A DNA stretch of 18,778 bases from the NCBI GenBank assembly GCA_016303085.1, contig JAEDMI010000020.1:1-18778 (forward strand), given 5' to 3'. Below are positions 1-7,677 of the stretch, in pieces. The position numbers were made by a program, and so were the translations under genes. Below the pieces are notes generated by a model. That model made no database searches, had not been told where the DNA came from, and saw only the letters and a program-made list of their open reading frames with translations. This DNA is from Acetatifactor sp. (GTDB lineage Bacteria > Bacillota > Clostridia > Lachnospirales > Lachnospiraceae). The stretch's first letter is position 1. The number at the start of each line of letters is the position of its first letter.

Positions 1-2660
1 TCCGTCAGAACCTGTTGGGTAAGCGTGTAGACTACTCCGGACGTTCCGTTATCGTGGTTGGTCCCGAACTGAAAATTTATCAGTGCGGTCTCCCCAAGGA
101 GATGGCTATTGAGCTGTTCAAGCCCTTCGTTATGAAGGAGCTGGTGGCAAAGGGAATCAGCCAGAATATCAAGAATGCAAAGAAACTGGTAGATAAGATG
201 GATACCCAGGTTTGGGATGTGTTGGAAGAGGTTATCAAGGAACATCCCGTTATGTTGAACCGTGCACCGACATTGCACAGACTTGGTATTCAGGCGTTTG
301 AGCCTATTCTTGTAGAGGGTAAGGCAATTAAGCTGCATCCTCTTGTATGTACCGCGTTCAACGCCGACTTCGACGGTGACCAGATGGCAGTGCATCTTCC
401 CCTGTCCGTAGAGGCGCAGGCAGAGTGCAGATTCCTGCTTTTGTCTCCCAACAACCTGTTAAAGCCTTCCGACGGCGGCCCTGTAGCCGTTCCTTCCCAG
501 GATATGGTACTTGGTATCTATTACCTGACTCAGGAGAGACCCGGTGCAGTAGGCGAAGGCAAGTTCTTCAAGAGTGTAAACGAAGCAATTCTTGCTTATG
601 AGAATAAGGCTTGTACCCTGCATTCCAGAATCACCGTCCGCATGTCCAGGAGAAATGAGAGCGGAAAGATAGTTACAGGAAATGTGGAGTCTACACTGGG
701 ACGTTTCATCTTCAACGAGATTCTTCCTCAGGATCTTGGCTTTGTAGACAGAAGCAACCCTGAGAATTTGTTGAAGCTGGAAGTAGATTTCCATGTAGGC
801 AAGAAGCAGCTGAAACAGATTCTGGAGAAGGTTATCAATACCCATGGAGCAGTAAAGACCGCAGAAGTTCTGGATGATGTGAAGTCCATCGGCTACAAGT
901 ACTCCACAAGGGCAGCCATGACCGTATCCATTTCCGATATGACCGTGCCTGCAAAGAAGCCCGAGATGCTGGCTGAGGCACAGGCTACCGTAGATAAGAT
1001 TTCCGCGAACTTCCGCCGTGGTCTGATTACCGAGGAAGAGCGTTATCGTGCAGTGGTAGAGACCTGGAACGAGACAGATAAAGAGCTGACTGATGTGCTG
1101 TTGGCAGGACTGGATAAGTATAATAACATCTTCATGATGGCTGACTCCGGTGCCCGTGGTTCCAACCAGCAGATTAAGCAGCTGGCAGGTATGCGTGGAT
1201 TGATGGCGGATACAACCGGTAGAACCATTGAACTGCCCATCAAGTCAAACTTCCGTGAAGGTCTGGATGTATTGGAGTACTTCATGTCCGCTCACGGTGC
1301 ACGTAAGGGTCTGTCAGATACCGCACTTCGTACCGCTGACTCCGGTTACCTGACCAGACGAATGGTTGATGTTTCCCAGGAGCTTTCCATCCGTGAGACT
1401 GACTGCTGTGAGGGCAAGAGTGAAATCCCCGGTATCGTAGTCAAGGCGTTTATGGACGGCAAGGAGACGATTGAGAGCCTGAAGGACAGAATCACAGGAA
1501 GATACTCCTGCGAAGATATTTACGATAAAGACGGAAATATGATTGTGAAGCACAATCACATGATTACCCCCAGCCGTGCCGCTAAGATTTTAAGTGTCGG
1601 TGTAAACGAGAAGGGCGAGCCCATTGAGGCAGTGAAGATTCGTACTATTTTGACCTGCCGTTCCCATGTGGGTATCTGTGCAAAGTGCTACGGTGCAAAC
1701 ATGGCAACCGGCGAAGCCGTACAGGTAGGTGAGGCAGTAGGTATTATTGCAGCACAGTCCATCGGTGAGCCCGGTACCCAGCTGACCATGAGAACCTTCC
1801 ATACCGGTGGTGTGGCAGGTGACGATATCACACAGGGTCTTCCCCGTGTCGAGGAGCTTTTTGAGGCCAGAAAGCCCAAGGGACTTGCAATTATTGCAGA
1901 GTTCGGCGGAAAAGCCGAAATCAGAGATACCAAGAAGAAGCGCGAGGTTGTTATCTCCAATGAGGAAACCGGCGAGTCCAAGGCGTATCTGATTCCTTAC
2001 GGTTCCCGTATCAAGGTGATGGACGGTCAGATGCTGGAAGCCGGCGATGAGCTGACAGAAGGTAGCGTAAATCCTCATGATCTGTTAAAGATTAAGGGCA
2101 TCCGTGCTGTTCAGGATTACATGCTCCGTGAGGTTCAGAGAGTTTACCGTCTGCAGGGTGTTGATATTGCAGATAAGCATATTGAGGTCATTGTCCGTCA
2201 GATGTTGAAAAAGATTCGCATCGAGAATAACGGAGATACAGAGTTCCTGCCCGGTACGCTGGTGGATGTCCTTGATTATGAAGACATGAACGAGCAGCTG
2301 GTTGCAGAGGGTAAGGAGCCCGCAGAAGGCAAGCAGGTACTGCTAGGTATTACCAAGGCAGCGCTGGCAACAAATTCCTTCCTGTCTGCAGCATCCTTCC
2401 AGGAGACCACAAAGGTTCTGACCGAGGCCGCTATTAAGGGTAAGGTGGATAACCTGATTGGTTTGAAGGAGAACGTTATCATCGGTAAGCTGATTCCTGT
2501 AGGTACAGGTATGAAGAGATACCGTAACACCAGACTGAGCACCGACGAGGTGGAAACAATTTCCTTTGACGAGTATGGTGCGGAAGAGGAAGTAAGCTTC
2601 GATGAGAGCCCGGAAGAAGTTTCTGTAGAGGAAACAGTATCCGCTACAACTGAGGAGTAA
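1..2660 (+). CDS. rpoC: RNA polymerase beta' subunit (5'-truncated by window edge)
   Basis: This is the C-terminal ~886 residues of the catalytic beta' subunit of RNA polymerase; the first complete codon is at position 3. A Firmicute RpoC is about 1200 residues, so roughly the first 300 lie outside the window. Visible landmarks are the active-site Mg motif NADFDGDQMAVH (from ~360), in which the three Asp residues hold the catalytic metal, and the trigger-loop block with SIGEPGTQLTMRTFHTGG (~1760-1810). A four-Cys zinc site is formed by the Cys pair in TDCCEG (~1400) and the Cys residues in LTCRSHVGICAKCYG (~1650-1690). The protein ends in a strongly acidic tail (rich in EE and DE, ~2560-2660), which is common in this class. 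The gene is intact to its TAA stop and is followed by a terminator. It was presumably preceded by rpoB, which is not seen here. Confidence 0.98.
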   Translation, partial: RQNLLGKRVDYSGRSVIVVGPELKIYQCGLPKEMAIELFKPFVMKELVAKGISQNIKNAKKLVDKMDTQVWDVLEEVIKEHPVMLNRAPTLHRLGIQAFEPILVEGKAIKLHPLVCTAFNADFDGDQMAVHLPLSVEAQAECRFLLLSPNNLLKPSDGGPVAVPSQDMVLGIYYLTQERPGAVGEGKFFKSVNEAILAYENKACTLHSRITVRMSRRNESGKIVTGNVESTLGRFIFNEILPQDLGFVDRSNPENLLKLEVDFHVGKKQLKQILEKVINTHGAVKTAEVLDDVKSIGYKYSTRAAMTVSISDMTVPAKKPEMLAEAQATVDKISANFRRGLITEEERYRAVVETWNETDKELTDVLLAGLDKYNNIFMMADSGARGSNQQIKQLAGMRGLMADTTGRTIELPIKSNFREGLDVLEYFMSAHGARKGLSDTALRTADSGYLTRRMVDVSQELSIRETDCCEGKSEIPGIVVKAFMDGKETIESLKDRITGRYSCEDIYDKDGNMIVKHNHMITPSRAAKILSVGVNEKGEPIEAVKIRTILTCRSHVGICAKCYGANMATGEAVQVGEAVGIIAAQSIGEPGTQLTMRTFHTGGVAGDDITQGLPRVEELFEARKPKGLAIIAEFGGKAEIRDTKKKREVVISNEETGESKAYLIPYGSRIKVMDGQMLEAGDELTEGSVNPHDLLKIKGIRAVQDYMLREVQRVYRLQGVDIADKHIEVIVRQMLKKIRIENNGDTEFLPGTLVDVLDYEDMNEQLVAEGKEPAEGKQVLLGITKAALATNSFLSAASFQETTKVLTEAAIKGKVDNLIGLKENVIIGKLIPVGTGMKRYRNTRLSTDEVETISFDEYGAEEEVSFDESPEEVSVEETVSATTEE

Positions 2661-2708
2661 AATCTGAGGAAACAGGCAAAATAATGAAAAGTTGAGAAGT
2701 AACGAAAA

Positions 2709-2736
2709 CCCCACCGAAGGTCGGTGGGGTTTTTTT
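2709..2736. terminator. Intrinsic terminator between rpoC and the convergent operon
   Basis: An 8-bp GC-rich stem CCCCACCG/CGGTGGGG with a 5-nt loop is followed by seven T. On the opposite strand the stem is followed by TTTT (the AAAA at 2705-2708), so it probably also stops the minus-strand operon, whose last gene ends 3 nt away at 2740. Confidence 0.93.
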
Positions 2737-2739
2737 ACT

Positions 2740-3141
2740 CTATTCTGTTATAACCTGCCAGCTGCTGATGTGGTAAAAGGTATCTTCATCATTCTCCGGA
2801 TAGAGAATTTCTATTTCAACATAGAGCGTCTGGGTGTCACTGATGGGTATGGCATAGGCTTTGCTGTGCCCGACTGCCTGAAAATAGGCTTCATGGTCGG
2901 AGGAAGAATCGTATTGCTCCCGCAATACCCGGTCGATGCCGGCGAGTGATTTTTCGGCATCATTGCAGGCTTCATAGTAGGCGGTGGTTCTGTCCGCAAT
3001 CTTCTGACTCAGACGTCTGTCGGCGTTGGCACTGACGATGGAGAGTGCGGCAAAGGATACCAGACAGAGAACAATAAAAATCAGTAGCATGGAGGAGGAA
3101 CCGATATTCATTCCGAAGATCTTTTTGGAAGACTTACTCAT
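2740..3141 (-). CDS. Small single-TM protein, last gene of the pseudopilin-like operon
   Basis: This is a 133-residue protein. I choose the ATG at 3141 because it has a strong AAGGAGGGG ribosome site and overlaps the upstream gene's stop by 8 nt, a typical translational-coupling arrangement. The longer frame reaching back to 3240 would run deep into the upstream gene. After a short basic N-terminus (MSKSSKKIFGMNIGSSS) comes one hydrophobic segment, about residues 16-36, and then a soluble, probably extracytoplasmic domain with an amphipathic start (ADRRLSQKIADRTTAYYEA). The layout, a short N-terminus, one TM and then a helix, resembles pseudopilins or PilX/GspK-type minor components. It lacks the Glu at position 5 and any G-F prepilin cleavage motif. 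Its place after other pilin-like genes supports a role in the same envelope machine. Function is not known. Confidence 0.8.
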   Translation of the reverse strand: MSKSSKKIFGMNIGSSSMLLIFIVLCLVSFAALSIVSANADRRLSQKIADRTTAYYEACNDAEKSLAGIDRVLREQYDSSSDHEAYFQAVGHSKAYAIPISDTQTLYVEIEILYPENDEDTFYHISSWQVITE

Positions 3142-3592
3142 GACTGCCCCTCCTTTCGGAAACATGGTGTGCCAGCTCCAGGGAATAAATGACATTGCCC
3201 TGATTTTCATATACGCTGACTGTAGCGTGCAGCAGACCATCCTCCGAAGCGGATGCGGAAGATAGCAGCTCAGCTACATAACTGCTCTCAGCCTCTGAAT
3301 TGTCGGAGAGCGGAGCCCAATCCTCGTCAAAGAGAAGCCGGATACGTAAGCCGTCTTCCGAAGGAACTCCCTGCTCCAAAAGCCGGTTGAGTTCCTGCAT
3401 ATTTCCCTCGGTGGCAAGCCAGGTTTCTGCCAGATTCTGTGCCTGAACAATGGCATTGTTCTGGTTGATGGTGTCCTGGCTGATGAGATGGGACTTCGCA
3501 AACAGCCGGATGCACACAGCGCTCGCCAGGGAAAAGAATAAAAGCGATATAAGCAATTCCATGAGGAATAGGCTTGAACGTGAATGCTTCAT
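3134..3592 (-). CDS. Prepilin-like (pseudopilin) membrane protein, non-canonical cleavage site
   Basis: This is a 152-residue protein with a basic start (MKHSRSS) followed by LFLMELLISLLFFSLASAVC. It aligns with the type IV prepilin N-terminus G|FTLIELL: the Glu that corresponds to E5 of the mature pilin is present within a ~20-residue hydrophobic helix. The residue before the predicted cleavage point is Ser rather than the usual Gly. The rest is a small soluble domain with an amphipathic helix (NNAIVQAQNLAETWL) and a beta-rich C-terminus. A ribosome site AAAGGA precedes the ATG. The stop overlaps the next gene by 8 nt. A minor pseudopilin of a type II secretion or type IV pilus-like system is the best reading; the substrate and assembly partners are unknown. 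Confidence 0.78.
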   Translation of the reverse strand: MKHSRSSLFLMELLISLLFFSLASAVCIRLFAKSHLISQDTINQNNAIVQAQNLAETWLATEGNMQELNRLLEQGVPSEDGLRIRLLFDEDWAPLSDNSEAESSYVAELLSSASASEDGLLHATVSVYENQGNVIYSLELAHHVSERRGSHE

Positions 3593-3610
3593 AGGAAAGA
3601 ATCCTTTCTG

Positions 3611-4111
3611 TTATTTACAGCGCACTGATAGGAGAAGCCTGCGGCTTTCCCCGTTCGGAAGTGTCATGGAGACGGAGAGCAGGTTGTCGGACAATTTCTC
3701 ATATTCCAGGGAAGACAGCTTCAGAATATCTTCTCCGGCGGCAAGCATATCGCCTCCGAGGTCAGCGCCCTCGCGCATATACAACTCTTTCAGATAACCG
3801 TCATGATAATAAAGCCAGGTACAGAGATGCTCACCGTCCCGGTCGGTAGTCAGTGCGAGTGCAGGCTGCCCGGACAAGGACGAAAGACTTATGGAGGGAG
3901 AACCATCCTCCAAAAGACAGTCGGTCTGGCGGATTTTCTCAGAAATATAGGCAATTGCCGTACGGGAATCATAGTTCCTGCTCATATCCTGTACGGTATG
4001 CTGATATACATCTGCTCCGATGGTTACAACGGCCAGGGCAGAGATGGCAAATACGCCGAACAGAGCCAATACAAATAAGATATCTACAACAAAATGTCTT
4101 TCCTGCTTCAT
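3611..4111 (-). CDS. DUF4860-like single-TM protein of the pseudopilin operon
   Basis: This is a 166-residue protein. The N-terminus MKQERHFVVDILFVLALFGVF runs into a single hydrophobic segment (about residues 8-31), followed by a soluble domain with a helix (SRTAIAYISEKIRQTD) and then beta-like stretches ending in RRLLLSVRCK. The RHxVDILFVLALF start is one I associate with DUF4860, a family of unknown function seen in Lachnospiraceae next to type II secretion F-like genes; that link is from memory and untested. It has the shape of a minor pseudopilin without the prepilin peptidase motif. The AAGGAG ribosome site is well placed. It lies 27 nt after the preceding gene and 18 nt before the next. 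Confidence 0.8.
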   Translation of the reverse strand: MKQERHFVVDILFVLALFGVFAISALAVVTIGADVYQHTVQDMSRNYDSRTAIAYISEKIRQTDCLLEDGSPSISLSSLSGQPALALTTDRDGEHLCTWLYYHDGYLKELYMREGADLGGDMLAAGEDILKLSSLEYEKLSDNLLSVSMTLPNGESRRLLLSVRCK

Positions 4112-4138
4112 GACATTCTCCTTGCATGATCCAAAGAA

Positions 4139-4471
4139 TTAGTGATTTTTACGCAGTACAGTGACTTCCGGCCGGAGGTTGCTTCCGTAGGATACATAAT
4201 CTACCAGAAACGTCTCCTCATCATAGGTCAGTCCGTAGTGTTCCTTCAGATAGTCCAGGTCCTCCGGATACACACCTTCCACTGCATAACATTGCGCTAT
4301 ACTGCGGGACAGAGCGGTCTCCAGACTTTCCTTCTGCTTGGCGGCGGTGGTATCGCTTAACCCCCGAATGCCGCTTAGGAATAACACAAACAGCAGGACA
4401 AAAGCTGCTATGGGAAGCCAGAAGGCGAACCTTCGCACGACGGAAGGCTCAGAGTGTTCAAAGCGGTTCAT
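4139..4471 (-). CDS. Short single-TM pseudopilin-like protein
   Basis: This is a 110-residue protein. A cytoplasmic ~15-residue N-terminus with Arg-Arg (PSVVRRFAF) leads into one TM segment (about residues 16-34). A helix (AAKQKESLETALSRSIAQCYAVEG) and a compact C-terminal part (YPEDLDYLKEHYG ... DYVSYGSNLRPEVTVLRK) follow. The TM-helix-small-domain order, and the C-terminal Y-P-x-D-L pattern, recall the pilin-like fold of GspG-type proteins, though there is no prepilin cleavage motif. The AGGAGG ribosome site directly follows the stop of the GspF/PilC-like gene (10 nt between the genes), so the two are surely co-expressed. The exact role is unknown. Confidence 0.78.
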   Translation of the reverse strand: MNRFEHSEPSVVRRFAFWLPIAAFVLLFVLFLSGIRGLSDTTAAKQKESLETALSRSIAQCYAVEGVYPEDLDYLKEHYGLTYDEETFLVDYVSYGSNLRPEVTVLRKNH

Positions 4472-4481
4472 ACCTGCCTCC

Positions 4482-5540
4482 TTAACCGATACTTGTCATG
4501 ATGCCCATGAGAGGCAGGATGACGGACAACAGAATCATACCGACAATGACGGAAAGGATAATGACCAGTGTGGGTTCCAGAATGGAGATAATGGACTGGA
4601 TTCTCCGGTCTGTCTCCTTTTCGTAGCTGTCTGCAATCTTGCTTAAGACAGTGTCAATGTTACCGCTTTTGAAGCCGACGGCCACCATCTGACAATGAAG
4701 GTTGCTGAAAATTTCAGTTGAGGACAGGGCCTCGGAGAAGCTGTCGCCCTTTTCAAGTGCTTCTTTACACCGGGCAATTTTTTCCTGCATCGCCTTATTT
4801 CCGACCAGACCGGAAACCATGTCGAGACCGGAAAAGGTGTCCATACCGCTGCTCATGGTCAATGCCATTCCGCTGGCAAACCGTTCGCAGGCAACGCTTT
4901 CGTAGAAGCGCTTCGTCAGAGGAAAGACATTGAAAAAGCGGGTGGTCATGCGCTTGCCGGACTGCGTTTTTGTGGCGAACAGGTACACCAGAATCAAAAG
5001 GGCAACCAGTGCCAGAAAGACAACGGAGTAACGGTTCAAATTGCTTCCCAGCTTCAGCAGGGAGGCGGAGAAGCCGTTCATTTCGCTGCCCAGCTCGATG
5101 AATACCTGATTGAAGATGGGCATTACCTTGCTGATTAAAACAAAGATGATGACTGCCATCATGGCAATCATGATAAAGGGATACGTGATGGCACTTTTAA
5201 TACCGGAGGCAATATTATCCTCTTTCTCATAGTAATTTGCGAGGCTTGACATACAGACATCCAGATTGCCGGATTCCTCTCCGAGTGTCAGCATATGAAT
5301 GACATAGTCGGGAAATACCCCGGTGCTTTCCAGTGCCTTCCAGAAAGGTTCTCCCGTCCTGCACACCTCCAGTATGGAGTTAATCAAAGCCTTGCCGGAA
5401 GCGGATTTTGTATCGCTCAACATAATGCCCATGCTCTCAACAGGCGGAATACCCGCTTGAAAAAGCATTGCCGCCTGACTGCAAAAGGAAGCAATTTCTT
5501 CATTTGATAAAAGTTTCTGGTCTTTCATTTTTCCTAGCAT
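4482..5540 (-). CDS. Type II secretion / type IV pilus inner-membrane platform protein (GspF/PilC family)
   Basis: This is a 352-residue protein with the two-domain GspF layout. Each half has a cytoplasmic helical bundle: residues ~15-115 contain FCSQAAMLFQAGIP and LTLGEESGNL, and residues ~215-320 contain the matching ERFASGMALTMSSGM and VAVGFKSGNI. Each half is followed by membrane segments: ~120-150, ~168-188 and ~325-348. The duplicated motif pair is diagnostic for the family. In known systems this protein sits in the inner membrane at the base of the pilus or pseudopilus and couples the cytoplasmic assembly ATPase to pilin extraction. It is slightly shorter than the ~400 residues of typical PilC. 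The start at 5540 has a GGGAGAAAGG site; an ATG four codons later (5528) is also possible. No partner ATPase is encoded in the window. Confidence 0.93.
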   Translation of the reverse strand: MLGKMKDQKLLSNEEIASFCSQAAMLFQAGIPPVESMGIMLSDTKSASGKALINSILEVCRTGEPFWKALESTGVFPDYVIHMLTLGEESGNLDVCMSSLANYYEKEDNIASGIKSAITYPFIMIAMMAVIIFVLISKVMPIFNQVFIELGSEMNGFSASLLKLGSNLNRYSVVFLALVALLILVYLFATKTQSGKRMTTRFFNVFPLTKRFYESVACERFASGMALTMSSGMDTFSGLDMVSGLVGNKAMQEKIARCKEALEKGDSFSEALSSTEIFSNLHCQMVAVGFKSGNIDTVLSKIADSYEKETDRRIQSIISILEPTLVIILSVIVGMILLSVILPLMGIMTSIG

Positions 5541-5555
5541 TCTGCCTTTCTCCCT

Positions 5556-6563
5556 TTAATAAAGTTTTTGCAGCGTATAGTTACTGCCGTCCCCGATAAA
5601 CTTTTTCAATGCCTTCTCCGAACTGTTGGCACCAAAAGTGGGGTCTACAAGCGTCCAGGTGTTTCCGTCAAATTCAATCAATCCGTTCAGCCATCCCGTC
5701 TCTTCCGTGTAGACACTTATCCAGGCGTGATAGGCATCCTTGGCGTACCCTACCTCAAGTCTGGTGGGAATCTGCTGGCTTCGCAGCATAGCCGCCATGA
5801 GTGCGGCGTAATCGAGACAAATACCGGTACCCGAGTTTAAGATCTCATCCACGTTGGTAGTGTAGCCGGTGGGAGGGTCGGAAGCCTTTTCGTAGTCATA
5901 GGTGATGGAGCTTACGATATAGTCATAAACGGCGGTTATGACATCCATATCCGTATCGGCCCCCAGACTAAGCTCTGCACCTTTCCTGACGGTTTCGCTC
6001 TCCGCATTGAAATTAACATACTGGTTTGGGTAGAGGAACGGTCCGAATTCATCTGAAAGTGCCACAGAAACGGTAGTGTACAGACATGTGGTGTAACTTG
6101 TTCCGGAAACATTTTCATAGATAACGATCTTGTAGCTGCCATCGCCGGAGGACAACGGAAAGGTTTCGTAGCCGTTTCCATGTAAATCATATGTATATTC
6201 TACTGAGTCAGGAGCGGTAATTCTGATTTTTACCTTGGATACCGAGCCGGTGTAGTCGGCCATGATATACCCGCAGTCCGCATGGGAAACATCTATCACA
6301 GCCACATCATTGCGGGTTTCATTCGTCCCGGATGCCTCCGGAACCAGACAGACCGGCGTGTTGTCCCGACTCCCCGGAGAAGTGGGTGCCTTTTCGGAAG
6401 GAATATCAGCATCTCCCGTTGCACCTTGCTGAGAAACCTCTATCTTGGAGGGAGAGGATACAGGTGTATCGGGAATCGTCCGGTCTTCCTGACCACAGCC
6501 CGTGAGACTAAAGACTGCCAGAACATATGCAATTGTCAGAGAAAGATAACGGTATTTTCGCAT
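5556..6563 (-). CDS. Lipoprotein with transglutaminase-like (papain-fold) domain
   Basis: This is a 335-residue protein. A signal peptide ends in a lipobox LTGC, so Cys23 should be lipidated and the protein tethered outside the membrane. Residues ~25-80 are a Ser/Pro/Thr-rich linker, and ~85-190 form a beta-rich region. The C-terminal third is a transglutaminase-like domain with a complete catalytic triad: C249 in GTGICLDYAALMAAM, H279 in AYHAWISV and D307 in TWTLVDPTF. Members of this fold act as cysteine proteases or protein cross-linkers; which applies here cannot be told. It lies 10 nt after the single-pass membrane protein gene and 15 nt before the GspF/PilC-like gene, inside the ECF/pseudopilin operon. 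A role in processing or cross-linking surface proteins made by this locus is a reasonable guess only. Confidence 0.9.
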   Translation of the reverse strand: MRKYRYLSLTIAYVLAVFSLTGCGQEDRTIPDTPVSSPSKIEVSQQGATGDADIPSEKAPTSPGSRDNTPVCLVPEASGTNETRNDVAVIDVSHADCGYIMADYTGSVSKVKIRITAPDSVEYTYDLHGNGYETFPLSSGDGSYKIVIYENVSGTSYTTCLYTTVSVALSDEFGPFLYPNQYVNFNAESETVRKGAELSLGADTDMDVITAVYDYIVSSITYDYEKASDPPTGYTTNVDEILNSGTGICLDYAALMAAMLRSQQIPTRLEVGYAKDAYHAWISVYTEETGWLNGLIEFDGNTWTLVDPTFGANSSEKALKKFIGDGSNYTLQKLY

Positions 6564-6573
6564 AATGCTCCTC

Positions 6574-7068
6574 TTAATACGGTGTCAAAAGCAGATGCAG
6601 GGACTGCTCGTCCGCTATGGGAATGTAAATATTGGATTCCATGCTGTCAATATAGGGGAAACAGATGATTCCCTTCGATTTGTCAAAGGAAACAGGCGGA
6701 TGTTTTACCCCGTCCGTTGTTTCCAGAAAAGCCTCCTCATATTGAATGTTAATACCCTCCAGCTGAAGATACAGAATGCCGTCTTCCACATAATCGTCCT
6801 TCAGTTTGGCGGAATCGGCAGTAAAACCGGTACTTGAAATTCCAACTATGGGAATAATGGTCAGAGGAGAAATAAATGTCAAAAGCAGCACCAGAAGAAG
6901 CAGGATCAACCCCCGGTCGTAGAAGCGGGTATTTGCCTTCTCACGCAGTATCAGCTTGTCAAAAGGAATCGTGTTGGGCGCTTTTGACTCGGCGGCGAAA
7001 ACATTCTGGAGAATGGTATTTGCCGTATCGATATTCATTTCATAATTCTTCTTTTTTCGAAAAAGCAT
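6574..7068 (-). CDS. Single-pass membrane protein paired with the ECF sigma factor (possible anti-sigma)
   Basis: This is a 164-residue protein I do not recognise. The N-terminal ~52 residues are charged and predicted cytoplasmic (MLFRKKKNYEMNIDTANTIL...). One strongly hydrophobic segment follows (GLILLLLVLLLTFISPLTII, about 53-73), then a ~90-residue outer domain with beta character. It starts 12 nt downstream of the ECF sigma gene with an excellent AAGGAGGTGG site. A gene of this shape directly after an ECF sigma gene is often its membrane-bound anti-sigma factor, with the cytoplasmic part holding the sigma factor and the outer part sensing. No zinc-binding HxxxCxxC anti-sigma motif is present, so that function is inferred from position and topology only. 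Confidence 0.82.
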   Translation of the reverse strand: MLFRKKKNYEMNIDTANTILQNVFAAESKAPNTIPFDKLILREKANTRFYDRGLILLLLVLLLTFISPLTIIPIVGISSTGFTADSAKLKDDYVEDGILYLQLEGINIQYEEAFLETTDGVKHPPVSFDKSKGIICFPYIDSMESNIYIPIADEQSLHLLLTPY

Positions 7069-7080
7069 TTGCCCACCTCC

Positions 7081-7641
7081 TTATCCTTTTAATTTCTTTC
7101 TGAGCGTTTCCTGCCCGTGAGCCAGATAGCGTTTGACGCTGCTGCGGCTGATGTCACAGGCGTCGGCAATGTCTTCCAGTTTCATATTGTTAAAGTAGCG
7201 CATAACAATAACCTGATGCTCCTGGAAAGGAAGCTGTTCCAGAGCTTCCATGAGATGCCTGTGTTCCTCTTTCTTCCGATACAACTCCTCCGGATTGGAA
7301 TCGGGATATTCATCTTCCACATTGTCCAGAAATTCCGGTTCCAATGTGGGAGCGTCGGAATTCTTCAGCTTCTTTGACATATCAAAGCAGACATTGAAGG
7401 AGATGCGGTTCAACCATGCAATGAAGAGGGTGGGGTCATTCAGTTTTGAAAGATTCTTAAGAGCCAGTATGTAAACCTCCTGCATGGCATCCTGGGCGAG
7501 AAAGTCATCCCGCAGATAATGCCTGGCGTAATTGTACACCTTGCTGTAGGTGAGGGCATACAGTTCAGCGAATGCGTCAGAGTCATTCTGCCTTGCACGG
7601 AGAACCAGACCGGCTATATACTGGATGTTCAATTCCTTCAT
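7081..7641 (-). CDS. ECF-type (group 4) RNA polymerase sigma factor
   Basis: This is a 186-residue protein with only the two domains of ECF sigma factors. Sigma region 2 spans about residues 20-90, with AFAELYALTYSKVYNYARHY, the region 2.2 stretch AQDAMQEVYI and the 2.3-2.4 stretch around LFIAWLNRISFNVCFD. An acidic linker (EPEFLDNVEDEYPDSNPEEL) follows. Sigma region 4 spans about 128-184, with LEQLPFQEHQVIVMRYFNN and the helix-turn-helix LEDIADACDISRSSVKRYL. It binds core polymerase and directs it to a small regulon. It is encoded between a GGDEF protein gene (36 nt upstream) and a candidate anti-sigma gene. Three ECF-like promoter elements occur on the plus strand in this window (8499, 8863, 16872) and are the obvious candidate targets. 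Confidence 0.95.
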   Translation of the reverse strand: MKELNIQYIAGLVLRARQNDSDAFAELYALTYSKVYNYARHYLRDDFLAQDAMQEVYILALKNLSKLNDPTLFIAWLNRISFNVCFDMSKKLKNSDAPTLEPEFLDNVEDEYPDSNPEELYRKKEEHRHLMEALEQLPFQEHQVIVMRYFNNMKLEDIADACDISRSSVKRYLAHGQETLRKKLKG

Positions 7642-7677
7642 ATATTACCCTTCTCTCTGGGTGGAACAGGTCGACAG

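Noticed and set aside
459..2542. Several long antisense frames within rpoC, and similar frames opposite the coiled-coil genes.
   Set aside because: They lie opposite strongly conserved or highly biased coding sequence, lack ribosome sites and resemble no family.
2740..3240. A 166-codon frame with start at 3240 for the last operon gene.
   Set aside because: The extra 33 residues overlap the upstream gene heavily and have no ribosome site; the ATG at 3141 has AAGGAGGGG.
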